64,000 nucleotides of DNA from Carnobacterium inhibens subsp. inhibens DSM 13024 (lineage in GTDB: Bacteria; Bacillota; Bacilli; Lactobacillales; Carnobacteriaceae), in contig NZ_JQIV01000006.1 in assembly GCF_000746825.1 (NCBI RefSeq), positions 248,001 to 312,000 on the forward strand, read 5' to 3'. A model generated the notes under the pieces. The model saw only the letters and a list, made by a program, of their open reading frames with translations, was not told the origin of the DNA and did not search any database. Of the stretch, positions 51,170 to 61,593 are shown in pieces. The position numbers and the translations under genes were made by a program. Position 1 is the first letter of the stretch, and every line of letters starts with the position of its first letter.

Positions 51170-53164
51170 TTGTTTGATAACACAGACCAGTTAGCAGTAA
51201 ATACAATTAGAACACTAAGTATGGATGGTATACAAAAAGCCAACTCTGGACACCCAGGTTTACCTATGGGGGCTGCTCCAATGGCTTACGCATTGTGGAC
51301 TAAACAATTAAAAGTAAATCCAAAAAACTCAAAATGGTTTGACCGTGACCGTTTTGTCTTATCAGCTGGACACGGTTCAATGTTATTATACAGCTTGTTG
51401 CATTTAGCTGGATATGACGTTAAAATCGACGATTTAAAACAATTCCGTCAATGGGATAGTAAAACACCAGGACATCCAGAAGTTAACCATACTGATGGAG
51501 TAGAAGCAACTACTGGTCCTTTAGGACAAGGGATTGCAAACGGTGTAGGTATGGCTATGGCAGAAGCTCATTTAGCGGCTGTTTACAATAAAGAAAAACA
51601 TACAATTATTGATCATCATACGTATGCTCTATGTGGGGATGGCGACTTAATGGAAGGTGTTTCAGCTGAAGCTGCAAGTTTAGCTGCTCACTTGGAACTT
51701 GGAAAATTAGTTGTTCTTTATGATTCAAATGATATTTCATTAGATGGTCCTACATCTAAAGCATTTACTGAAAATGTTGGCAAACGTTTTGAAGCTTACG
51801 GATGGCAACATATTCTTGTAAAAGATGGAAATGACTTAAATGAAATTAATGCAGCAATTGAAACTGCAAAATCTGAAACAAAAAAACCTTCTCTAATTGA
51901 AGTGAAAACTGTTATCGGATTTGGTGCTCCTAATGCAGGAACACATAAAGTCCATGGTGCACCACTTGGGGCAGAAGGAATCGAAGCAGCTAAAAAAGCT
52001 TACGGATGGGAAGGCGAAGACTTCTTTGTCCCTACTGAAGTAGCTGATCGGTTCAAAGAAACAATGGTAGATAAAGGCGCTAAAGCTGAAGAAGAGTGGA
52101 AAGCAGCATTTGAAGCTTACCGTGCTGAGTATCCAGAATTAGCTGAACAACTTGAAATGTCATTAAGCAATGAATTACCAGCAGATTGGGATGCAGAATT
52201 GCCAACTTATGATGTTGAAGATAACGCATTAGCTTCTCGTGTTACAGGTAGTCAAGCTCTAAATGCTATTGCAAAAAAAGTTCCTTATTTCTGGGGCGGT
52301 TCTGCTGACTTGTCTTCATCTAATAACACAATGATCTCAGATGTAAAAGATTTCCAAGCTGGTCAATATGAGGGAAGAAATATATGGTTTGGAGTTCGTG
52401 AATTTGGGATGACAGCTGCTATGAACGGGATTGCCTTGCATGGCGGTTCTAGAGTATATGGTGGTACTTTCTTCGTCTTTACTGATTACTTACGTGCTGC
52501 AGTTCGTTTAGCTGCTATTTCTAAACTTCCAGTAACGTATGTGTTCACGCATGATTCTGTTGCGGTTGGAGAAGATGGTCCAACTCACGAACCAGTTGAA
52601 CAATTATCTAGTTTACGTGGCATGCCTAACTTATCATTGATCCGTCCTGCAGATGGGAATGAAGTTTCGGCTGCTTGGGAATTAGCATTGACTTCAACAG
52701 ATCATCCTACAATGTTAGTTTTATCACGTCAAAACTTACCAGTTTTGCCAGGTACAAAAGAAGGCGCTCGTACAAACGTTGCTAAAGGAGCTTACGTTAT
52801 TTCAGCTCAAGAAGGTGAAAAACCTGAAGGAATTCTGTTAGCATCTGGTTCTGAAGTTGCTTTAGCTATTGAAGCTCAAAAAGATTTGAAAGAAAATGGA
52901 CACGATGTTTCAGTCGTTTCTGTTCCAAGTTTTGATTTGTTCGACAAACAAGATGCAGCCTACAAAGAAAGTGTATTACCTAAAGATGTCCGCAAACGCG
53001 TATCTATTGAAATGGGTGCTACTTTTGGATGGGAACGTTATGTTGGTTTAGATGGTGCTACAATCGGTATCGACAAATATGGTGCTAGTGCGCCAGGAGC
53101 AACGGTTATTGAAAATTATGGCTTTACAGTAGAAAATGTTGTAAAAACATATAACAACTTATAA
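51170..53164 (+). CDS. tkt: Transketolase
   Basis: Thiamine diphosphate enzyme that moves two-carbon units in the pentose phosphate pathway. The 664-residue protein has [33 protein letters not shown], the ThDP motif GDGDLMEG followed by the metal ligand region [10 protein letters not shown], the pyrimidine-domain glutamate in [19 protein letters not shown], and [19 protein letters not shown]. The start is TTG 51170, nine bases after AAAGG; ATG 51161 abuts the SD and is unlikely. High codon adaptation and its own promoter suggest strong expression. Confidence 0.96.
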   Translation: MFDNTDQLAVNTIRTLSMDGIQKANSGHPGLPMGAAPMAYALWTKQLKVNPKNSKWFDRDRFVLSAGHGSMLLYSLLHLAGYDVKIDDLKQFRQWDSKTPGHPEVNHTDGVEATTGPLGQGIANGVGMAMAEAHLAAVYNKEKHTIIDHHTYALCGDGDLMEGVSAEAASLAAHLELGKLVVLYDSNDISLDGPTSKAFTENVGKRFEAYGWQHILVKDGNDLNEINAAIETAKSETKKPSLIEVKTVIGFGAPNAGTHKVHGAPLGAEGIEAAKKAYGWEGEDFFVPTEVADRFKETMVDKGAKAEEEWKAAFEAYRAEYPELAEQLEMSLSNELPADWDAELPTYDVEDNALASRVTGSQALNAIAKKVPYFWGGSADLSSSNNTMISDVKDFQAGQYEGRNIWFGVREFGMTAAMNGIALHGGSRVYGGTFFVFTDYLRAAVRLAAISKLPVTYVFTHDSVAVGEDGPTHEPVEQLSSLRGMPNLSLIRPADGNEVSAAWELALTSTDHPTMLVLSRQNLPVLPGTKEGARTNVAKGAYVISAQEGEKPEGILLASGSEVALAIEAQKDLKENGHDVSVVSVPSFDLFDKQDAAYKESVLPKDVRKRVSIEMGATFGWERYVGLDGATIGIDKYGASAPGATVIENYGFTVENVVKTYNNL

Positions 53165-53169
53165 AATTC

Positions 53170-53212
53170 AGCCATGTAAGTTGATTTCTATCACTTACAT
53201 GGCTTTCTTTTT
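53170..53212 (+). terminator. Terminator of tkt
   Basis: AGCCATGTAAGT (53170-53181) / ACTTACATGGCT (53193-53204), perfect 12 bp, then T-rich. Confidence 0.94.
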
Positions 53213-53325
53213 GCTATTATTTAGTAAAGATCTTTTTTTTAGCTTAAGAAATAGAATTTTAGTTTATTTTTTGTCTAGAGTTTAGTACAATTAAGACTTG
53301 AGAGGTTTGAAAGGAGTGAATCAAA

Positions 53326-53571
53326 ATGAATTTAGGTCTTGCTATCTTTTTAATTATTTTAGCTTTAGTTGGTGGAGCAGTCGCTGGTTTCTTTCTTGCT
53401 AGAAAGTACATGATGGATTATTTCAAAAAAAATCCGCCAGTTGATGAAAATATGTTGCGTATGTTAATGATGCAAATGGGACAAAAACCATCAGAAAAGA
53501 AAATTAAACAAATGATGTCGTCCATGAAAACACAAACAACAAAAACAACAAAAACAAGTAAAAAAAAATAA
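53326..53571 (+). CDS. yneF: UPF0154 membrane protein YneF
   Basis: An 81-residue protein with one N-terminal membrane helix (about 3-25, [25 protein letters not shown]) and a cytoplasmic segment [34 protein letters not shown] that is the family signature, ending in a Thr/Lys tail. Function unknown. It lies after tkt as in Bacillus. AAAGGAG precedes ATG 53326. Own terminator at 53601-53632. Confidence 0.95.
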   Translation: MNLGLAIFLIILALVGGAVAGFFLARKYMMDYFKKNPPVDENMLRMLMMQMGQKPSEKKIKQMMSSMKTQTTKTTKTSKKK

Positions 53572-53600
53572 GTATGCGTCATAGCTTATGATAGATGAAT

Positions 53601-53632
53601 GCGAACAGATAGTGATATCTGTTCGCGTTTTT
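53601..53632 (+). terminator. Terminator of yneF
   Basis: GCGAACAGATA / TATCTGTTCGC across GTGA-type loop, then TTTTTT. Confidence 0.95.
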
Positions 53633-53675
53633 TAGTTAATAACATAATGGGGGATTTAAGAAAAGGAGGAAAACG

Positions 53676-55427
53676 ATGGGAATCTATAAAAAGTTGGGTT
53701 GGTTTTTCAAACAAGAAAAGAAAGCATATATTACAGGGATAGTATTTCTGTTCTTTGTAGCATTAATACAACTAGTACCTCCTAGAATAATTGGAATTAT
53801 TGTAGATGAAGTTAGTGAAGGTACGCTAACTTCTGCCACATTAATAAAGTGGTTAAGTTTTTTAATTGCAGCTGCGACAGCGAGTTATTTATTTCGTTAT
53901 ATTTGGCGGGTCAATATATGGGGAACATCCGCTAAATTAGAAAGAATACTTAGAACACGTTTATTTAATCATTTTACTGAAATGGATAATAGTTTTTTTC
54001 AAAAATACCGCACAGGAGATTTAATGGCACACGCAACTAATGATTTGACTGCCGTTCGTAACGTAGCTGGTGGCGGAATATTGACATTAGCTGATTCGAT
54101 TATTACGGGTGGTACAACAATCATTGCGATGACTTTAGTCGTTGACTGGCGATTAACGTTGATTGCCTTAGTTCCGCTCCCGTTGCTCGCTGTAGCCTCA
54201 CGTGTCTTAGGTTCTAAGCTTCATGAACGCTTTAGAGGAGCACAAGCTGCTTTTTCTGATATGAATGATAAAGCACAAGAGAGTATCTCAGGAATGAAAG
54301 TCATCAAAACGTTTGGACAAGAAGATGAGGATGTGGATGAATTTAGAAGTAAAACACACCAAGTCGTAAAAGAAAATAAAAAAGTTTATAAAATCGATTC
54401 ATTGTTTGATCCTACGATCACCTTTATTATGGGAATCTCGTATGTGTTAACGATTATAATGGGTGGAATTTATATTAGATCGGGTTCGATTTCGATAGGA
54501 GAACTCGTTTCTTTCATTAACTACATTGCTATGCTTGTTTGGCCGATGTTTGCTATTGGACGTTTATTTAATATTCTAGAACGCGGGAGCGCAAGTTATG
54601 ATCGCGTTGAAAGATTGTTGCTAGAAAAATCCAAAATCGTTGAGAAACCTTCAGCTTTAACAAAAGCTATAAGAGGGGATATTCACTATTCGATTGAAAA
54701 ATTTTCTTACCCTAAATCAGATGTTGTGGCACTTAAAGAAATTCATTTTGAATTAAAACGTGGACAGACGCTTGGAGTAGTAGGAAAAACAGGAGCAGGG
54801 AAAACCAGTATCTTTAGATTGCTGTTAAGAGAGTATGATCGGTATCATGGACATATTTTATACGGCAATGAAGATATACGAGATTACACGTTAGATGCTT
54901 TATTGCAACATATAGGGTATGTGCCGCAAGATCAATTTTTGTTCTCAACAAGTATTAAAGAAAATATTCGTTTTTCTGATCCGTATTTGCCTCAAAAGGA
55001 AGTAGAAAAAGCAGCAGAACTGACGGCCATTCATTCGGATATCATGGAGATGCCTAATGGCTATGATACCGTGGTGGGTGAACGAGGAGTTTCATTATCT
55101 GGAGGACAAAAGCAACGAATTTCAATTGCTCGTGCATTGATCATTCGCCCAGAATTATTGATTCTTGATGATGCTTTATCAGCAGTAGATGCAAAAACAG
55201 AAGAAAAAATATTATCAGCTTTGAAAAAGGAACGTTCTGAACAGACAACGATCATTGCTGCACACCGTATCAGTAGTGTAATGCATGCAGATGAAATCAT
55301 TGTCATTGATAATGGAGCAATTGTTGAAAGAGGATCACATGCTGATTTGCTTCTTCAAAATGGATGGTATAAAGAGATGTTTGATAGTCAGCAACTTGAA
55401 AGAAAAATTGAAGGAGGTGCAGACTAA
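53676..55427 (+). CDS. ABC exporter half, first subunit (YheI/LmrC-like)
   Basis: A 583-residue half-transporter: six membrane helices (about 15-310) fused to an ABC ATPase. Motifs: Walker A GKTGAGKTS, Q-loop GYVPQDQ, signature LSGGQKQR, Walker B LLILDDALSAVD, H-loop AAHRIS. Walker B ends in aspartate (LDDA) instead of glutamate, so this subunit carries the degenerate catalytic carboxylate typical of one half of heterodimeric exporters. Its stop TAA overlaps the ATG of the partner. Such pairs (YheI-YheH, LmrCD, BmrCD) export drugs or lipids; the cargo here is unknown. Confidence 0.93.
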   Translation: MGIYKKLGWFFKQEKKAYITGIVFLFFVALIQLVPPRIIGIIVDEVSEGTLTSATLIKWLSFLIAAATASYLFRYIWRVNIWGTSAKLERILRTRLFNHFTEMDNSFFQKYRTGDLMAHATNDLTAVRNVAGGGILTLADSIITGGTTIIAMTLVVDWRLTLIALVPLPLLAVASRVLGSKLHERFRGAQAAFSDMNDKAQESISGMKVIKTFGQEDEDVDEFRSKTHQVVKENKKVYKIDSLFDPTITFIMGISYVLTIIMGGIYIRSGSISIGELVSFINYIAMLVWPMFAIGRLFNILERGSASYDRVERLLLEKSKIVEKPSALTKAIRGDIHYSIEKFSYPKSDVVALKEIHFELKRGQTLGVVGKTGAGKTSIFRLLLREYDRYHGHILYGNEDIRDYTLDALLQHIGYVPQDQFLFSTSIKENIRFSDPYLPQKEVEKAAELTAIHSDIMEMPNGYDTVVGERGVSLSGGQKQRISIARALIIRPELLILDDALSAVDAKTEEKILSALKKERSEQTTIIAAHRISSVMHADEIIVIDNGAIVERGSHADLLLQNGWYKEMFDSQQLERKIEGGAD

Positions 55428-57220
55428 TGGCACAAGAAGAATCGGCATGGTCAAAATCATTTACAGCTAAAGAACAGGTTACTATTTTAAAACGTATCAT
55501 TAAGTTTGCGTCTCCTTTTAAGGGACAATTTGCGGGTGGGATCGTATTCGGAATTTTGTTAGCCATTACGAATATTATTTTACCTAGAATCCTTCAAGTG
55601 TTTATTGATGATTACTTAGCTAAAGGAGCAGCTACGAATAATATCATCATACTATTTGCTGTCATTTATTTTGGTATGACTATCGTGAAAATCATTTTTT
55701 GGTATTTGAATCTTTATTTATACAATATGGCTTCAGAAAAAACCGTAGAAAATATACGAAACGCGATATTCAAAAAATTGCACACTTTAGGTATGCGTTT
55801 TTTCGATCAGACTCCTGCAGGTTCTGTTGTTACTAGAGTGACAAATGATACGGAGACCATCAAAGAGTTTTGGTCAGTGTTTCTTACGATTTTGCAAGGA
55901 ATATTAGGGGTAACCACTTCACTTTTTGCAATGCTGTTGCTCGATGTGAAAATTTCTCTTTGGATCGTTGCATTGATTCCTATATTAGGTGTTGTTATCT
56001 GGTACTATCAAAAGCACAGCTCAAGACTGTATCGAAATATGAGAGAAAAACTAAGTTCACTAAATGCAAAATTGGCAGAATCGGTCAACGGAATGAGTAT
56101 CATTCAACAATTTCGTCAAGAAAAAAGATTGCAAACTGAATTTGATGAAACGAATATGGATTATTATAAATTACGATTTGCAATGGTAAAAACAAACTCT
56201 ATTTTGTTAAGTCCGGTAATTGATTTTCTCTACACTTTTTCACTGGTTTTTATTCTTGGCTTTTTTGGATATGAAGCTTTAAATGGTCCGGTTAGCGTAG
56301 GTGTTATTTATGCGTTTACTTCTTATGCTCGTAATTTCTTTAATCCAATGACAAGTATGATGGATAGTTTGAGTATTTTTCAGGATGGAATTGTTTCAAG
56401 CAGTCGAGTATTAAACGTATTAGACAACGAAGAGTATACTCCTCAGCAAAATGAAACGGCTAATGCAGAAATAACCGATGCCAAAATTGAATTTAAACAT
56501 GTTAGTTTCTCTTACGATGGCAAACATAATGTTTTGAATGATATTTCATTCACGGCTTTGCCAGGCCAAACCATCGCATTAGTTGGTCACACAGGTAGCG
56601 GGAAAAGTTCCATTATCAATGTGATGATGCGTTTTTATGAATTTTATGAAGGTGAAATTTTGATTGATGATATTCCTATCAAGAATTACCCTCTGAAAGA
56701 ATTGCGGAAAAAAATGGGGTTAGTTTTACAAGATTCCTTTTTATTTTATGGAACACTTAAAGATAACATCCGTTTAAAGGACGCTTCTATTACTGATTTT
56801 CAGATTGAAGAAGCAGCGCGATTTGTTCAAGCAGATACATTTATTGAAAAATTACCGAATCAGTATGATTCTAGAGTGATTGAACGAGGAGCCAGTTATT
56901 CGACAGGGCAAAAACAATTGATTTCTTTTGCAAGTACAATTGTGACGGATCCTAAGATTCTTATTTTAGACGAAGCAACAGCGAATATTGACACTGAAAC
57001 TGAAGCATTGATTCAAGAAGGGCTTAAGAAAATGCGTAAAGGTCGTACAACTTTAGCAATTGCTCATCGATTATCTACTATTCGTGATGCAGACTTGATT
57101 CTTGTATTAGATCATGGAGAAATAATTGAGCGTGGTACGCACGATCAACTTATCCAAAAAAATGGTATTTACTATGATATGTATCAATTACAAAATAAAG
57201 GTCTTTACCTAGAAGAATAA
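55427..57220 (+). CDS. ABC exporter half, second subunit (YheH/LmrD-like)
   Basis: A 597-residue partner of the previous gene with six membrane helices and an ATPase: Walker A GHTGSGKSS, signature YSTGQKQL, Walker B ILILDEATANID, H-loop AIAHRLS. The catalytic glutamate (LDEA) is present, but the signature has STGQ instead of SGGQ. Together the two subunits therefore form one canonical site and one degenerate site, the normal asymmetry of this class. The start codon shares one base with the upstream stop. A strong bidirectional terminator follows. Confidence 0.93.
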   Translation: MAQEESAWSKSFTAKEQVTILKRIIKFASPFKGQFAGGIVFGILLAITNIILPRILQVFIDDYLAKGAATNNIIILFAVIYFGMTIVKIIFWYLNLYLYNMASEKTVENIRNAIFKKLHTLGMRFFDQTPAGSVVTRVTNDTETIKEFWSVFLTILQGILGVTTSLFAMLLLDVKISLWIVALIPILGVVIWYYQKHSSRLYRNMREKLSSLNAKLAESVNGMSIIQQFRQEKRLQTEFDETNMDYYKLRFAMVKTNSILLSPVIDFLYTFSLVFILGFFGYEALNGPVSVGVIYAFTSYARNFFNPMTSMMDSLSIFQDGIVSSSRVLNVLDNEEYTPQQNETANAEITDAKIEFKHVSFSYDGKHNVLNDISFTALPGQTIALVGHTGSGKSSIINVMMRFYEFYEGEILIDDIPIKNYPLKELRKKMGLVLQDSFLFYGTLKDNIRLKDASITDFQIEEAARFVQADTFIEKLPNQYDSRVIERGASYSTGQKQLISFASTIVTDPKILILDEATANIDTETEALIQEGLKKMRKGRTTLAIAHRLSTIRDADLILVLDHGEIIERGTHDQLIQKNGIYYDMYQLQNKGLYLEE

Positions 57221-57262
57221 AATAAAGAGAGAAAAGTCAGCGACTTTTCTCTCTTTATTTTT
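57220..57262. terminator. Bidirectional terminator, exporter and plsC
   Basis: A perfect 19-bp stem: AAATAAAGAGAGAAAAGTC (57220-57238) and GACTTTTCTCTCTTTATTT (57242-57260), loop AGC. Confidence 0.97.
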
Positions 57263-57875
57263 CGTACTCGTATTTAAATGAAGGATCGATTTCCATATCT
57301 AATTGATCAAAAGCTTGTTGGATCTGTTCGTCGATTGCTTTTAAATTTTCTTTAGACAGCTTAACTTTGCGATCTATGGTGATAGGATCCCCAAAACGAA
57401 CTGTTACTTTTTTTCTTTTTAAAATGCCTCCAAGAGTCAACGGGCCTTGGTACACCGCTGGAATAATCGGAACACCGCTTAATTTAGCAATTGTAGCAGC
57501 TCCACCTTTTATTTCGTTTGAATGTCTCGTTCCAGTTGGAAATATCATTAAACTTAAATCGCCTTTTTTAAGAATTTTAACCGGTGTTTTTATAGCACTT
57601 GGTCCTGGATTAGCACGATCTACTGGAAAGGCGTTAGCGTGTCTAATGACCCAACTCAAAATTGGATTTTTAAACAACTCTTTTTTTGCCATAAAAGTAA
57701 ATGGTTTAGGACTGGCAGCTATAGCTAGATAAACTGGGTCAATCCAAGTTCTATGTGGTGCCACTAATATATAAGATGTATCTGTTGGAAGTTTGGTGCG
57801 GTTTTCATAATGCGCATTTCCGTTTAAAATAGCTAATAGGAAACGCAAAACAGCTCTTAAAATTTTATAAAACAA
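57255..57875 (-). CDS. plsC: 1-acyl-glycerol-3-phosphate acyltransferase
   Basis: Makes phosphatidic acid by acylating the sn-2 position of lysophosphatidic acid at the membrane. The 206-residue protein has an N-terminal hydrophobic segment, the H-x4-D catalytic motif HRTWID (H41, D46), FMAKKELFK, the substrate-binding FPTGTRHS (in place of FPEGTRS) and IIPAVYQGP. Start is TTG 57875 after GAGAGG. The FPTG variant replaces the usual glutamate and is seen in some Lactobacillales PlsC. It stands alone on the minus strand. Confidence 0.93.
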   Translation of the reverse strand: MFYKILRAVLRFLLAILNGNAHYENRTKLPTDTSYILVAPHRTWIDPVYLAIAASPKPFTFMAKKELFKNPILSWVIRHANAFPVDRANPGPSAIKTPVKILKKGDLSLMIFPTGTRHSNEIKGGAATIAKLSGVPIIPAVYQGPLTLGGILKRKKVTVRFGDPITIDRKVKLSKENLKAIDEQIQQAFDQLDMEIDPSFKYEYEK

Positions 57876-58176
57876 AGTTCGTCAACCTCTCATGAATTCA
57901 TTTTTCTAGTGCATTTTTATAATAATAGTATGATTCATAATTTGTATTTTAGCAAGTAGTAATCTTTAATAGTATACTGAATTATTGGATCATTATACTA
58001 TTAGAGACCGAAAAGAAATAGACTCATGCTTTTTTTACTGAAAAAACAATGAAAGCATACAATGAAAAAAGAAAAAATTTTCTTTTTTTATTATAATGAC
58101 GTACAATAGAGAGATAGAAAAAGCGTGCTTGAAAAATAATTATTATATGAAAAGCAAGAAAGTAGGGGAATGTTGA
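57876..58176. promoter_or_regulatory. Intergenic region with two hairpins, plsC to helicase
   Basis: A 301-nt divergent gap. ATGCTTT (58026-58032) pairs with AAAGCAT (58052-58058). Then AAAAAAGAAAA (58065-58075) pairs perfectly with TTTTCTTTTTT (58078-58088), followed by TATTATAATG and TACAAT (58102-58107), a likely -10. The rest shows no ORF or known RNA. Confidence 0.4.
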
Positions 58177-61100
58177 ATGAAATGGAGTATACCTGAACGC
58201 GTTATTGAGCAAGGAAGACAATATGTTGCAGAAAAACGTGTCCTTTCAGTCAACTCAAATTTTGATAAGAAAATATGGTCTGCCGAAGTTATGGGCAGTG
58301 ATATTTTTCATGTTGAATTAGATGGATCAACAAAAGAAGATGATTTTTGTGAATGTTTATATTGGAAAAATCATGGTTATTGTAAACATACTGTTGCGGT
58401 TGAATTAGAGCTTAGAGACCGAAAAATCAGCCGAGTGATGACAGCTGAGAATGCTAAAAAAGTAGCAGTGGATTCTCCAAATCCAGGCCAAGAATTAACA
58501 GAATCATTCACACGTATATTTTTAAATGAAAATAGAAAAATGGCTGTAACAGCTAAACAAAAACAGTCACTGAAATTAGAATACAGAATAGAAATCAAGC
58601 CGATGACTACTGCACTGATAAGAACTTCTTTTGACGTGTTGGCTTTAAGCCTTAAAGCTGGTAGTGATAAAATGTATATTATAAAAGATCTGCCTTTGTT
58701 TTTAGAAAGTTTTATCAAAAAAGAAACACTTGAATTAAAAGCAGGTCAAGAAATCAACTTTAAAGATATTTTTCTTGAAGAAGAAGATCGTGATATCCTA
58801 ACAAGTTTATATAAACAATATAAATCAATCCAATTGATTTCTGGAGAGCATAAAGATGCTAAATCATTATTGACTAATAACCGTTATTTGGTACTAATGA
58901 CTGCTCTAGCAGAAAATACGATTCAAGATTTACAAGATAGTGGCAATTTAACCTTTGTTACGAAAGACGATACCTATAAAACGATGATGTTTGTCGAAGG
59001 GAAAATGCCTTTTTCGTTTGAGATTTTTCAAAAGAACAACACAATTACTCTGTCTATTACGGGTTTAGCAGATAGTCACTTAAAAGAATATGATTGGTTT
59101 GTTTCAGACAATATTGTCTTTCAACCTAATTTAGAACAAATGCGTGCTTATCGTCCGCTGCAACAATTTTTACAACGTTTTGGTGGCGACAATATTGTGA
59201 TTGAACCTGCTGATATGCCGGACTTTACTGCTTATGTAATGCCATTGCTCGTAAAAATCGGAAATGTCTCAATTGATGATCAACTGAAAGATTCTTTCGT
59301 TCAAGAACCTTTATTAACATCTGTTTATTTTGAGTACCATAATGAGGCGGTACACGCTACTGTGGAATTTAATTATAAACACATGATTCTATCTACTGAT
59401 CCTTCTAAAAATCAGTTGTCCGAAGAAGGCGTACAAATTATCAGAGATAGTGAAAAAGAAATGAAAATTATTAATCAATTAAATGAATTTGATTATCATC
59501 GGACAGAAACCAACTATACGAAACGAATGGTTCGAGATGACGAATTCTACAACTTGTTTACAAAAGAAATTCCAACTTTAGAGTTAGATGCAACCGTTTA
59601 TGTAGATGATTTATTAGACAGTATGTTTTTAAATCAAATTGATCCTGAGACCATTATTGATGTTCAAAATGAAGGCTCTTTGTTAGATGTTCGTTTTGAC
59701 ATTAAAGGGATCACTCCAGAAGAAGTAGATGATGTATTAAGAAGTTTGGTCGAAAAGAAAGCTTTCCATAAATTTGATAATGGAACGATTCTTTCGTTAG
59801 AATCAGAAAGTTTTAAACAAGTTAGTGATGTTTTAAATGAATTGAGAGTGACCAAGAAATTTCAAAATGGCGGAATTCAATTGCCGAGTTATCGAGGATT
59901 AGAATTGAACGAAAAGTTCGCTATGGATGAAAAAACAAAAGGAACGGTATCCAAAAAATTCAAAAACCTCATTCATGATCTGAATTTCCCAGAAGAATTT
60001 GAGGCTGCGGTTCCTAAGACTTTGAAAGCAGAATTAAGACCCTATCAAGTAACTGGGTTTCAGTGGTTGAAGATGTTGTCTAAATATGGATTTGGCGGTA
60101 TTTTAGCTGATGATATGGGACTTGGGAAAACCATTCAGGTCATTACGTATATACTATCTGAAATAGAAGAAAAAGGACAAAATGATCCTTTCTTAATTGT
60201 TGCTCCAGCTTCATTGATCTACAATTGGCATTTTGAGATTGAAAAATTTGCACCATCGATCGAAAGTATAGTGGTTTCAGGTACAGCTGAGGAAAGAATG
60301 CAGTTAGTTGGAAATGTTAAACCAAATCAAGTCTTGATTACGTCTTATCCTAGTTTTAGACAGGACGTGGAATATTACAAGCAGGCTTCTTTTAGTACAC
60401 TTATTTTAGATGAGTCGCAAATGGTGAAAAATCATAACACTAAAACATCACAAGCTTTGAGAGACTTATCCATAAAGAAACGATTTGCCTTAAGTGGTAC
60501 ACCTATTGAAAATAAAATCGAAGAGTTATGGGCAATTTTCCAATTGATCATGCCTGGATTTTTCCCTTCTATCAAAAAGTTTAAAACTTTACCAAATGAA
60601 CAAATTGCAAAAATGATTCGTCCATTTGTCTTAAGACGTATCAAAAAAGAAGTACTGAAAGAATTACCGAATAAAATTGAAACTAACTTATATAGTCAAA
60701 TGACTAAAGAACAAAAAACGGTCTATCTTGCTTACTTGCAACGAATCCAAGAAAGTGTCAATAGCATGGATGGGGCAGAGTTCAAAAAGAATCGAATTGA
60801 GATTTTGGCTGGATTAACTCGTCTAAGACAAATCTGTTGTGATCCTAAGTTGTTTATTGATGATTACGAAGGCGACTCGGGTAAATTAGAACAGTTGAAA
60901 GAAACAATTCAAACAGCTAGAGAAAATGGAAGACGGATTTTGATCTTTTCTCAATTTACTTCTATGCTTGCCATTATTGAAAAAGAACTGGCAGAACAAG
61001 AAGTGGATACTTTCTATTTAAGTGGACAAACCAAACCAAAAGAGCGTATTGAAATGGTCAATAAATTCAACGCTGGAGAAAAAGATGTTTTTCTTATCTC

Positions 61101-61404
61101 ACTTAAAGCTGGTGGGACTGGATTAAACCTTACGGGTGCCGATATGGTTATCCTTTACGATTTATGGTGGAACCCAGCAGTGGAAGAACAAGCCGCTGGT
61201 AGAGCACACAGAATCGGACAGAAAAAAGTTGTTCAAGTTTTACGCTTGATTGCTGAAGGAACCATTGAAGAAAAAATCGATCAATTGCAACAAGAGAAAA
61301 AAGCGTTGTTTGATCAAATTATTACTGAAGACGGATCTATCCAAAGAGAAGGAAGCCAGTTATCGGAAGATGATATTCGTGAAATTTTAAGTATAGGGAT
61401 GTAA
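58177..61404 (+). CDS. SNF2-family helicase with SWIM zinc finger
   Basis: A 1075-residue Swi2/Snf2 ATPase. An N-terminal SWIM finger has C58-x-C60-x8-C69-x-H71. A middle region (about 100-560) resembles the SNF2-associated domain of bacterial homologues such as YwqA. The motor has motif I DDMGLGKT (about 645), motif Ia VAPASLIYNW, motif II LDESQ (an unusual DESQ instead of DEAQ/DEGH, about 744), motif III LSGTPIEN, and motifs V-VI LKAGGTGLNLTGADMVI and AAGRAHRIGQ. It likely remodels RNA polymerase or DNA-protein complexes. RBS is GTAGGGG. It is monocistronic, upstream of rpsB. Confidence 0.93.
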   Translation: MKWSIPERVIEQGRQYVAEKRVLSVNSNFDKKIWSAEVMGSDIFHVELDGSTKEDDFCECLYWKNHGYCKHTVAVELELRDRKISRVMTAENAKKVAVDSPNPGQELTESFTRIFLNENRKMAVTAKQKQSLKLEYRIEIKPMTTALIRTSFDVLALSLKAGSDKMYIIKDLPLFLESFIKKETLELKAGQEINFKDIFLEEEDRDILTSLYKQYKSIQLISGEHKDAKSLLTNNRYLVLMTALAENTIQDLQDSGNLTFVTKDDTYKTMMFVEGKMPFSFEIFQKNNTITLSITGLADSHLKEYDWFVSDNIVFQPNLEQMRAYRPLQQFLQRFGGDNIVIEPADMPDFTAYVMPLLVKIGNVSIDDQLKDSFVQEPLLTSVYFEYHNEAVHATVEFNYKHMILSTDPSKNQLSEEGVQIIRDSEKEMKIINQLNEFDYHRTETNYTKRMVRDDEFYNLFTKEIPTLELDATVYVDDLLDSMFLNQIDPETIIDVQNEGSLLDVRFDIKGITPEEVDDVLRSLVEKKAFHKFDNGTILSLESESFKQVSDVLNELRVTKKFQNGGIQLPSYRGLELNEKFAMDEKTKGTVSKKFKNLIHDLNFPEEFEAAVPKTLKAELRPYQVTGFQWLKMLSKYGFGGILADDMGLGKTIQVITYILSEIEEKGQNDPFLIVAPASLIYNWHFEIEKFAPSIESIVVSGTAEERMQLVGNVKPNQVLITSYPSFRQDVEYYKQASFSTLILDESQMVKNHNTKTSQALRDLSIKKRFALSGTPIENKIEELWAIFQLIMPGFFPSIKKFKTLPNEQIAKMIRPFVLRRIKKEVLKELPNKIETNLYSQMTKEQKTVYLAYLQRIQESVNSMDGAEFKKNRIEILAGLTRLRQICCDPKLFIDDYEGDSGKLEQLKETIQTARENGRRILIFSQFTSMLAIIEKELAEQEVDTFYLSGQTKPKERIEMVNKFNAGEKDVFLISLKAGGTGLNLTGADMVILYDLWWNPAVEEQAAGRAHRIGQKKVVQVLRLIAEGTIEEKIDQLQQEKKALFDQIITEDGSIQREGSQLSEDDIREILSIGM

Positions 61405-61429
61405 AATAATAAAAAAACGTTAGTTAGTG

Positions 61430-61458
61430 TTGATATTTTCATTAAAATCATATATACT
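61430..61458 (+). promoter_or_regulatory. Promoter of rpsB-tsf
   Basis: TTGATA (61430-61435), 17 nt, TATACT (61453-61458). The predicted transcript starts about 61465, giving a 130-nt leader. Confidence 0.9.
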
Positions 61459-61465
61459 AATTAAC

Positions 61466-61552
61466 GGTGCTAAAAGCACTAAAAAAATTATTTCACACTT
61501 CAAAGGATGTAAAGGACGGTGCTTGATTTTTTCAAGTCTCCTTACAGTTGAA
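61466..61552 (+). promoter_or_regulatory. Structured leader of rpsB
   Basis: Hairpin 1: GTGCT (61467-61471) / AGCAC (61475-61479). Hairpin 2, long and interrupted: TTCAA (61499-61503), TGTAA, GGA and CTTGA pair in order with TCAAG, TCC, TTACA and TTGAA (ending 61552). The octamer ACGGTGCT occurs in both (61464-61471 and 61516-61523), so the AGCAC of hairpin 1 can pair with either copy. The SD is about 30 nt downstream. Probable ribosomal-protein autoregulation site; the ligand (S2) is an inference. Confidence 0.65.
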
Positions 61553-61593
61553 TTTGAAGGAGGAAAATAAAAAACCAATGGAGGAAACATATT

